From Trichomonas vaginalis G3 (lineage: Eukaryota > Parabasalia > Trichomonadida > Trichomonadidae): a DNA stretch of 64,000 nucleotides. This document shows positions 57,601 through 64,000 of this stretch, one piece after another. The translations under genes were made by a program, and so were the position numbers. Location of the stretch: positions 25,735,693-25,799,692 of the forward strand of contig NC_067205.1 in NCBI RefSeq assembly GCF_026262505.1, in the 5' to 3' direction. Numbering within the stretch: position 1 is the first letter of the stretch; each line of letters opens with the position of its first letter. The notes beneath the pieces were generated by a model. The model saw nothing but the letters and a program-made list of their open reading frames with translations, was not told the origin of the DNA and made no database searches.

Positions 57601-60600
57601 TGTGTGACATTGTTCTGATCATGCCACTCAAGGACTGGTTGTCCTTGTATTGTTCGTACTTTCTCTTGTACAAAGGAAGAACTTGGTCCCACATCTTCAA
57701 TTTAGCCATTGTATCGTTGATTTCTAGCCCTGGAGTCTTTGTCTTGTACAATGTCCAAACACCGGCAGCGTTGTCCCAGTCTCCCAAGCTCAAGTAAGTG
57801 TCAATTAACTGGACAACACAAGATCCAGGGTCAACTGTTGTGTCGTTATTGAAAGAATCCTGTAGAAGACAGAGAGCAAAGGCATTTGAACCGAATCTCA
57901 AAGCTGAAAATGTCAAATCTTTGACAGGAAGTTTGATCGGATTTTCAAATTTCGACATGAAGAAGATGAGATCCATGATTGTTGAGGCAACTCTGTCTTG
58001 GGCATCAGAAGTAAGCAAGATTTCGTGGAAAGAAGATGTTATTGTCTGTCTTCCACTTTCATTTATCTCTTGCCAGCAGCTGAAGAAGGCAATCTTGAAC
58101 AGGGCAATGGCCAACTTGTGGTAGTTGGTCGCGAGGTTCGTGCAAACTCTGATTTGTTTGCTTGGTGAACTGGATATGCATGAAATGATGAAGGAATGCA
58201 GCCATTCTTCTAAGTGGCGGCCATGGCCTAATGCAGGTGTCATTGCTCTGGCAACTATCGCATCTTGGCTCAAAATATGAGTAACTTTTTTGTAATTCTT
58301 GTTAATACTCTGTACTTTGATAATAGGAGTAAAGTTCTCTATTGTTTCTGCTTCTTGGATGCATTTTTGCAATTCTTTATTTTCTGAGAAACCGCTGATC
58401 TTCATAAAATTGAATAAGGTCATTGAATTTATGAGGAACTTCTTTCCTTGAGTTTTAAGTAACGTCATAATGACCTTTAGAGTGTTTTCTGTGAGAACAG
58501 CATCTTTGGAGCCCAATCCGTAGTTGACTGCTCTGATGATTGAACCTAAATAGTAGTACAAATCAACAGATGAAGCTAATTTATCGATACTTAATATGGC
58601 GGAAACACGAACTGGCATAAGAACATGCTCTGAAATTACAACATCACTGATCTGCGGTATGATTAAGTAGTTCAAATCGCTTGCATAAATGCCAATTTCG
58701 GAAAATGCCTCCAAAATCTTGGAGGAAATACTCAAATTGGTCGATTTGAACCTCTCCAGTGAGTGAACCATCAGAGAAATTACCAAAGAAGCGTAAGGAG
58801 CGAAACCATCCTTCAAAACTGTAACGAAACTTACAATTATGTCCAAAATCTGGAGTAAATCCTTATCGTTAAACTTAGTTATCAATATCTTGAGCGTTCT
58901 TTCGACAAAAGGAGAGCAATTAAGTGTACTCATCGTAATTAAGTCTGAAACAACAGGTAAATACAATCCTAGATCGTTCTCGTTGCTGTTCTCCAATATT
59001 GTTAATATCTTATCGAAGAATTGGTCGAACTGAGACAACATATACATTTTAATGTTTCCTAAAACTTGGCACAATGCATGGCAAGTATCAGGATACATTT
59101 CTTTGAGGCTCTCGTCATCCAATACCTTCAAGAGAACATTCGCAACTACTGTAGAATACAGCTGATCCCATGTTTGTTCGTTGATCAACAATGTATCGTC
59201 AAAGGATTCATCGATATCCCTTGAAAAAGTGAAAAACTCCCTGGCCAGTGTCTCGTTTATGTTCTTCGGAGCTTGTGTGTTCTTTGGAGGTGGTCTTTGA
59301 TGGACTTCCAAGATACCTATTGCGCCAATGACACGGAGAGTGGCCATTCTGCACTTTCTGGACTGTGTTTGTGCAAGAAACTGTGAGCAACACTGTAAAA
59401 TGTAAGGTGTCATCACGCGATACTGGAGTGTTGAGGCTGGTGGTGACAAAAGGACGAAGAATAAGTGCATGATAGCAAGAATTAACATTCTGTCCTCGTT
59501 TGGTGAGAGCTTTTCGCCAAGAATTGGAATTAATGTTGTTGCATAACTGGAAACAACGTCTGGAGCGACTGGTGCCATCAACGCAATGGAATCAATGATG
59601 CCAATGATGATCTTTGTCTGTCCATTTCTGTCTAAAAAGTTCTCAATTTGATCTTTTTCTAATGGACGGGACAAAATCTCAATTGCGATGTCCATGAATG
59701 GCTTTGCGTAGATCTGTCCTGAAAATGAGGCAGCTTTGATCAAATCTGGCAATGTTTTTACAGTTCTCGCTCTTAATCTGACATCAGGATCGTTTTTGAT
59801 GATATATAAATGCTCTAATATTGAATGCCTTGTAATATTCGATACGTACAAAGGATTGAGTTTTCCTAACTCCGCGATCGTCTTAAATACCAAAGTTTTG
59901 ACAGAGGTAGAATCGTCGTTAGAAAAGAGCTGGAGGAATTTGATTGATGCTGGTGAGGCGAGTTCCTTCGAAGGATTGTCTTTAAGGACATTTAAGATCG
60001 AACAACGGACCTCATTTGATGGATCGAAAATTGCAAGCTGGAAAATCTTCTGAACCGTTTCGTCCATAAACCTCTGGTTATTTGAAGACATGGCCACGTT
60101 GAAAATCGCGTTCGGAACCAGTTTTCGGACTTGTAAACTTGCTACAGGGCTTGAATCTGAAACAAGGTTCATTATTCCCTTGGCATCGTAAATAGCGTTC
60201 GAAGGAAGTAGGGAAATGAGGTTCAAAACGAGTAAAGTGTTCGATTGATATTCATTTATAATTTTCTGATGGATATTCTTGATTAACCATGATGGCATGT
60301 CTTTGTCCATGGCCTTGGCAAGAGATACGATGAATGAGTTGATTGATTCTGAGAATGGCTGGTCTAAAATTTCTTTAATTAAGACTTCACTGATAGGAAG
60401 TGCTTCAATATCGAATGCGTCGAGTAAAGCTCTTAATAATGTGCATACGCTATCAATATCGAATAGTATTTTCGGTGCTAAACTCTTGATTAAATCAATT
60501 TTGTTTTTTACAAAGTCAGGAGCGTTCTGGCATAGTTTGTAAATTGCTTCTGCTATTGATGATGGGAATTCGACAATGATTTCCTCTATGTTATCAAATA

Positions 60601-61474
60601 AATCTGAGGCAATTTCAGAAAATTGTTTTGGATCAACGAGAGCCAAATAAGATATTGCAACAAACATCTCGTTTTTGACAAGTATTGGCCTATTGGTAGT
60701 TGTATCTGTAATTAAATAATGTATTTCTTCTAATGATGGAATAAAATAATCCGGATAACTTTCGATCAGAGACTCAATGAGCTTCAATCCAGCGTATGTC
60801 TTTGTTGGATTGTCTAGAGATAAAAGTTTTGTTGACAACGATGTCAAGAAGCCAAGATAATTATCAATATCAAGACGCCTGTAACGTAAAATAGCACGAG
60901 TATAACGGCTGATTGCTTTGGCTGTCTCATCAATTAATCTCATTGAAGGATGTGAAATTAATGTCCAGATTGCGGGTTGTAATTGCATTAAGAAAGGAAC
61001 AACATCAGTACCGGCGTTTAAAGAGATTTGTTCGAGCATGCAAACAGCAGCAAGATGTCGAGAGCGCCTTCCTCTGGCTCGAATCCATCCAATAATTCTC
61101 TCAAATAAGTGAGTGACGTAACGCGATTGCTCGTAACCAGGGTGAACAACTAGTTTACCGGCACACCAACTTGTAAACTTAACGTATTCATAATCAACTT
61201 GAGGAATTAGACGATCAAAAATTCTGACAAGCCTAGGAAAGTTATCATAGCCAAATTCATGAAGGCAAGTAACACCCATGGCAGCTCTCATGATATCGTC
61301 TATTGCTGGACTCGTGGTGATTGATTGAATGTAAGATAAAAATTCTTCTACGTGTTCATTTAAGGACGAATTACTAATGTGGACCATTTCCATATAGAAA
61401 TCCTGATAATATGCTTGATATGTGTTGATCATATCGCTGCATTTAGTCGGGATTTTCAGGTCCTTTAAATTCAT
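54686..61474 (-). CDS. TOR: Target-of-rapamycin (TOR) kinase
   Basis: A complete, intronless 2,262-residue PI3K-related kinase. Residues 1 to about 1,100 are helical HEAT-type repeats (FDPSNEVRCSILNVLKDNPS and similar). A FAT region covers about 1,150-1,700. An FRB-like helical domain lies at about 1,764-1,850 (TWYEKSLQKISDAF...ISQWCRLM). The kinase domain runs from about 1,880 with YLVKGHEDLR (near 1,927), LGDRHPSNLL (near 2,076) and HIDFGD (near 2,096). The protein ends in a FATC domain with GWCPFW, the hallmark of TOR as opposed to ATM, ATR or DNA-PK. TOR senses nutrients and drives growth in a complex with LST8 and Raptor-type partners. It is slightly shorter than yeast and human TOR (about 2,470-2,550). 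No initiator motif is obvious within 30 bp upstream. Among FRB residues that bind FKBP-rapamycin, some appear changed, so drug sensitivity cannot be assumed. Confidence 0.96.
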   Translation of the reverse strand: MNLKDLKIPTKCSDMINTYQAYYQDFYMEMVHISNSSLNEHVEEFLSYIQSITTSPAIDDIMRAAMGVTCLHEFGYDNFPRLVRIFDRLIPQVDYEYVKFTSWCAGKLVVHPGYEQSRYVTHLFERIIGWIRARGRRSRHLAAVCMLEQISLNAGTDVVPFLMQLQPAIWTLISHPSMRLIDETAKAISRYTRAILRYRRLDIDNYLGFLTSLSTKLLSLDNPTKTYAGLKLIESLIESYPDYFIPSLEEIHYLITDTTTNRPILVKNEMFVAISYLALVDPKQFSEIASDLFDNIEEIIVEFPSSIAEAIYKLCQNAPDFVKNKIDLIKSLAPKILFDIDSVCTLLRALLDAFDIEALPISEVLIKEILDQPFSESINSFIVSLAKAMDKDMPSWLIKNIHQKIINEYQSNTLLVLNLISLLPSNAIYDAKGIMNLVSDSSPVASLQVRKLVPNAIFNVAMSSNNQRFMDETVQKIFQLAIFDPSNEVRCSILNVLKDNPSKELASPASIKFLQLFSNDDSTSVKTLVFKTIAELGKLNPLYVSNITRHSILEHLYIIKNDPDVRLRARTVKTLPDLIKAASFSGQIYAKPFMDIAIEILSRPLEKDQIENFLDRNGQTKIIIGIIDSIALMAPVAPDVVSSYATTLIPILGEKLSPNEDRMLILAIMHLFFVLLSPPASTLQYRVMTPYILQCCSQFLAQTQSRKCRMATLRVIGAIGILEVHQRPPPKNTQAPKNINETLAREFFTFSRDIDESFDDTLLINEQTWDQLYSTVVANVLLKVLDDESLKEMYPDTCHALCQVLGNIKMYMLSQFDQFFDKILTILENSNENDLGLYLPVVSDLITMSTLNCSPFVERTLKILITKFNDKDLLQILDIIVSFVTVLKDGFAPYASLVISLMVHSLERFKSTNLSISSKILEAFSEIGIYASDLNYLIIPQISDVVISEHVLMPVRVSAILSIDKLASSVDLYYYLGSIIRAVNYGLGSKDAVLTENTLKVIMTLLKTQGKKFLINSMTLFNFMKISGFSENKELQKCIQEAETIENFTPIIKVQSINKNYKKVTHILSQDAIVARAMTPALGHGRHLEEWLHSFIISCISSSPSKQIRVCTNLATNYHKLAIALFKIAFFSCWQEINESGRQTITSSFHEILLTSDAQDRVASTIMDLIFFMSKFENPIKLPVKDLTFSALRFGSNAFALCLLQDSFNNDTTVDPGSCVVQLIDTYLSLGDWDNAAGVWTLYKTKTPGLEINDTMAKLKMWDQVLPLYKRKYEQYKDNQSLSGMIRTMSHIGLWNEMIPLKKDFDQMNRSVKRELAPYFSRAAFSLGKWDILEEVSQYNPDDNIHMMLLDALQDIKKGNYDIDQKITNCWSTLASRPITFWADNLQIHRETMLIAQQIVEVLEIRDWAKNPNMREEIESVWLQRMRTAPRDFELWFRIITNRFSITQKHDELFLNLFQMKSSQMGTKMNSNVFNSIFPDLDFKLSPDIDRLCFVINHWTTGEKKKALLEMKNLTETVKIEKLSSECHSFYASWRIELDDSCDALLDAYEHFKKVPVINSLIQNSKKSDSRSKYRLTRFSSSAGGLYLPSTVVKSLEYQVKDINNLRKWSNVNIELITKDPMRTNKYVMNAISALSQLCTISPSFTDVVQILNLFFEHAEETEVFDQTKQIITTVEPKLLLQASSQILVQLNHPSKNVAQFVHQLLLNLLEEHYHALIFSLIVNRDSKNQSRAQASRDLYEEFSNKHPEESNEVIEIRKCLLRAAVTWYEKSLQKISDAFDNYSLQRIDAMIVCLQKILKMSKKPKCELHNQFLKQYSNQLNNLEKLLNSFDPHNQNMLNNISQWCRLMQDSISEDIRKVKIIRLSSLSQIGNKTHFKLAVPGTYKPGKKIIRIEYFVGQFNVYMSKQQPKDVVVRGEDGNFYQYLVKGHEDLRLDERVMQFFHLVNSFIKKETSFGGQIISTMSVIPLSIQHGLVQWVRGTDTLRGIVENYRRLYETDPMIEYTLLEQLSHQAYDYMLPIQKQQIIDKVCSLTPDTDIAQLFQLKAESSNVWLKQTRTFAMTAAITSIVGYIIGLGDRHPSNLLIDRLTGKIVHIDFGDSFEKAAKRKFLPEVVPFRLTRMMVKAMGVAGVCGAFRTTFINLAQLLRDNRRVLVMVLSIFVHEPLVDNEDNNDYKNNGETHVVDVVQQGSSIIDKGRLILADNASQQSSIEMRNRVNQKLSGMDFDNKVPLTVEQQADMLISLATSRYQLAKMYSGWCPFW

Positions 61475-62229
61475 TTATTCGCCTTTATTTTAAATTTTTT
61501 TATGTAACCCATACTAAAAAATTATGAATATTGTCTCAAATAAATTCAATGGATTACATAGGATGAGTGTTCATATATGCGTTCAATTAGGAATATTGAG
61601 GGAAATGATAGAGTGCCATGTATATGATAATATTATCCAGATTACCAATTTCAATTTTTCAATCTTTGAAGTTCAGATTGTTTCATGTTATAGACCGAAA
61701 ATAGATTTTTTCGGTTTTCTCTTCAAATAATTGAAAGAATGATACTATTATAGGTTTATTATATTATATAGCATATAATCATGCTATAGCCGAAAATTAT
61801 AAGTTTTGAGAAGATTGAATATAACACAAATAAATTTGAATGTAAGTTAAATTGCTTGTTGTTTTTAATAGCTATTTAATGAGAAATCCAATATTGCAAA
61901 ATTCAAATTGAATGATTGAAAGAACAGAAAAAGTCATTCTTTTCAATTTCGAATATGTTTCATTGTATTTATAATTATATGGCAAATAAGATATTTAAAC
62001 TTGATTTTTGAAGGAAAATTCACAAAATTGAATAAATTCAAATAATTTTTATTCAAAAATAAACTAGTTATTTGAGTTTAATACTAATTATCTATTCAAA
62101 CTACAAAGTTTGTAATTTAAAATATTTTGTGAGATCAGATTGAATTAATTCAAGGTTCTTTTCAATTAATATTAATGACCATATTACGCATTTTCGAACA
62201 TTCTAAACCAAATATATAAAAATGGGAGA
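61475..62229. other. TOR upstream region and spacer
   Basis: AT-rich spacer. It must contain the TOR promoter. A 68-codon frame at 61524-61730 is unconvincing. No repeat seen before 62230. Confidence 0.5.
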
Positions 62230-62833
62230 CGAATGTTAAATTTGCTAGACATGGGGGAGTTGTCTGCAAAGTTTTAGCTCTTATCTCTAACAAAAAATTA
62301 ATTTTTAAAAAAATGACCGAATACGTTTCACAGCGAGAAAAAAATAAAAGGCAAGATAGAATTTTCTAGACATAAAGAAGTTGTCTACCGAGTTTTAGCT
62401 CTTATCTCTAACAAAAAATTAATTTTTAAAAAAAAGACCGAATACGTTTCACAGCGAGAAAAAAATAAAAGGCAAGATATAATTTTCTAGACATAAAGAA
62501 GTTGTTTACCGAGTTTTAGCTCTTATCTCTAACAAAAAATTAATTTTTAAAAAAATGACCGAATACGTTTCACAGCGAGAAAAAAATAAAAGGCAAGATA
62601 GAATTTTCTAGACATAAAGAAGTTGTTTACCGAGTTTTAGCTCTTATCTCTAACAAAAAATTAATTTTTAAAAAAAAGACCGAATACGTTTCACAGCGAG
62701 AAAAAAATAAAAGGCAAGATAGAATTTTCTAGACATAAAGAAGTTGTTTACCGAGTTTTAGCTCTTATCTCTAACAAAAAATTAATTTTTTAAAAAAATG
62801 ACCGAATACGTTTCACAGCGAGAAAAAAATAAA
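62230..62833 (+). repeat. ~120-bp tandem repeat, 5 units
   Basis: Units contain TTCTAGACATAAAGAAGTTG, TTTTAGCTCTTATCTCTAAC and GACCGAATACGTTTCACAGC, with spacing near 120-121 bp. The first unit is the most diverged. It lies 180 bp before the integrase gene and may belong to the terminal region of the same element. Confidence 0.9.
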
Positions 62834-63010
62834 ACTGTACACTGATTTTAATTTTCATTTCCAGTCACTTTACTTATTATTTTTTCTTTTTTTCATTTTA
62901 ATTATAAATTATTTCATAATACGTTTATTTACGTTACCATTTTCTTTATTCTTTTGAATTCCATACTAGACACTTATAGAATATTTTGATTGTTAACGTA
63001 CTTCATTAGA

Positions 63011-63985
63011 ATGAATCCTTACAAAGGGTATGTCGATCGAATTTACCTAATTGGTATTTCCAATCAGATTGAAGAAGGTAAAATGACATGGGAAGAAGCT
63101 TGCACCCATGTTCCCATCGCCCCAACCCTTCAATCAAATGATTTCAAATATTTAGATGTTTCAAAATCTTTTTTACAAAATCAATTTAGCTTACAGAATA
63201 TCCCATTGCCTAAAGGCAAGAAAGGTCGTAGGGTCAATCCCTACGACCAAATCAAAGCTCTTGCTGTGATACATGACCACTGGGCCTTTCCCTGTGGTCA
63301 AACAAAACAATGGAAACGTTTGAAATTACAACAAATTGATGTATCTTATAGAGAAGTACGCAGATACTTCAAAGAAAATCATTTCACCAAGACGCGATTA
63401 GAGCATGCCGGGCCAGAAACAGCAGTAAGATATTGGGCGCTTTCACCCAATCTTATCTGGCACGCAGATGTTCATTATTTTAGGGGTGTTCGTGGCCAGT
63501 ATATTTATGGCATAATCGACGATTTTAGCCGCAAAGTCCTAGCGTGTATACAAATACAAGATATGCTGGCAGCGACGACAGCGAACGTTGCGGCTTCCGC
63601 CTTCATTGAATTTGGCGCCCCTTATTGTTTCTGGACCGACAACGGTTCAGAAAATAGGGGCGCCTTTCAAGATCTACTTGATCTTTGGGGCGTCCAATGG
63701 CGGCATACAGACTCTCATTCTCCCTACCAAAATGGGAAGATTGAGAGATTCTGGCCGACATTGGAGCGCTGCCAAAGCATTCAGGCTATTCCTGCCTTTA
63801 TTTGGGAGTACAATAATAACACACCGCATGAAGATCTCCCAATTAATCCATTAACTGGAACAAATTACACGCCAAATCAAATGTATCAGCTAAAACCGAA
63901 ATACACAAATGCAGATACAGAAAGGTTGTGGCAAATATGGGATACAGATACAGGCATGACCGCTGTTGACACATTCACAGCGTAA
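63011..63985 (+). CDS. Retroviral-type (rve) integrase, Polinton/Maverick class
   Basis: A 324-residue frame with an N-terminal helical region, a basic segment (PLPKGKKGRR) and an rve-type integrase core in the second half. Many copies of this integrase class are known in trichomonad genomes as part of Maverick elements. The open frame begins with TTG at 62990, but ATG 63011 is preceded by TCATTA at 63003-63008, a good initiator. The gene looks whole. Its GC content is higher than in the spacers. It could also be a stand-alone integrase gene left from such an element. Confidence 0.75.
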   Translation: MNPYKGYVDRIYLIGISNQIEEGKMTWEEACTHVPIAPTLQSNDFKYLDVSKSFLQNQFSLQNIPLPKGKKGRRVNPYDQIKALAVIHDHWAFPCGQTKQWKRLKLQQIDVSYREVRRYFKENHFTKTRLEHAGPETAVRYWALSPNLIWHADVHYFRGVRGQYIYGIIDDFSRKVLACIQIQDMLAATTANVAASAFIEFGAPYCFWTDNGSENRGAFQDLLDLWGVQWRHTDSHSPYQNGKIERFWPTLERCQSIQAIPAFIWEYNNNTPHEDLPINPLTGTNYTPNQMYQLKPKYTNADTERLWQIWDTDTGMTAVDTFTA

Positions 63986-64000
63986 TAATAAACATAATTT
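63011..64000 (+). mobile_element. Polinton/Maverick-type element, edge only
   Basis: Only the integrase gene is in the window; the left boundary is not defined (the tandem repeat at 62230-62833 may be part of it) and the element continues, if at all, beyond 64000. No other Polinton part (polymerase, ATPase, protease or capsid gene) is visible. Whether it is whole cannot be judged. Confidence 0.5.

Noticed and set aside
55050-60542. Frames of 60-125 codons on the plus strand opposite the TOR gene
   Set aside because: Shadows of the TOR coding sequence; no initiators or recognisable products.
1-64000. tRNA, rRNA or snRNA genes
   Set aside because: I looked for tRNA-like B boxes and typical rRNA or snRNA stretches and saw none. 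A covariance-model scan would be needed to exclude small ones.

Overview
The window is nuclear DNA of a parabasalid flagellate (a trichomonad, Trichomonas/Tritrichomonas type; species not decidable from sequence alone). The evidence is: compact, mostly intronless genes in AT-rich spacers; trichomonad initiator motifs (TCA-pyrimidine-T/A) just upstream of several start codons; a protein with the initiator-binding domain (IBP39 family) known from trichomonads; and one textbook trichomonad intron (GTATGT ... ACTAACACACAG) in a kinase gene.

Host genes lie in four islands. Island 1 (1.8-2.6 kb and 6.2-13.2 kb): an unknown protein, an IBP39-like initiator-binding-domain protein, a CK1-family kinase, a Q/P-rich unknown protein, a divergent eIF4E-like protein and an intron-bearing DYRK/CLK-type kinase. 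Island 2 (35.0-36.6 kb): a coiled-coil protein and a two-repeat Myb protein. Island 3 (47.8-51.3 kb): a PPP-family Ser/Thr phosphatase and an iron-containing alcohol dehydrogenase. Island 4 (54.7-61.5 kb): a complete 2,262-residue TOR kinase. The islands mix regulatory genes (transcription, translation, signalling) without operon structure.

About half of the window is mobile or repetitive DNA without long genes. Family names FB1, M1254, HC-A to HC-D, TTAA-1, TTAA-2 and M274 are mine. FB1 is a foldback element (113-949; shorter copy 5082-5822). M1254 is a 1,254-bp element with ~31-bp TIRs and 4-5 bp target duplications (four copies: 7405, 14791, 32025, 51860). HC-A is a 19.9-kb palindromic composite with TA target duplication (14102-33964). 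HC-B has two inverted copies with TA target duplication (15388-21151, inside HC-A; 37343-46204). HC-C is 6.5 kb with 438-bp TIRs and a 5-bp duplication (21827-28362, inside HC-A). HC-D is a 2-kb insert inside the second HC-B copy, flanked by a perfect 172-bp direct duplication and carrying a possible C-terminal piece of a MULE-like transposase.

The most unusual feature is what the HC elements are made of: long head-to-tail chains of different hairpins, usually with GC-richer stems than the bulk DNA, together with tandem hairpin arrays (47, 113, 122, 124 and 133 bp units) and a palindromic core with a conserved block. Between related hairpins both stem arms change together, so pairing is kept while sequence changes. 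I know of no described trichomonad element of this design.

The window ends with a ~120-bp tandem repeat and a Polinton/Maverick-type integrase gene, the visible edge of an element running off the right side.
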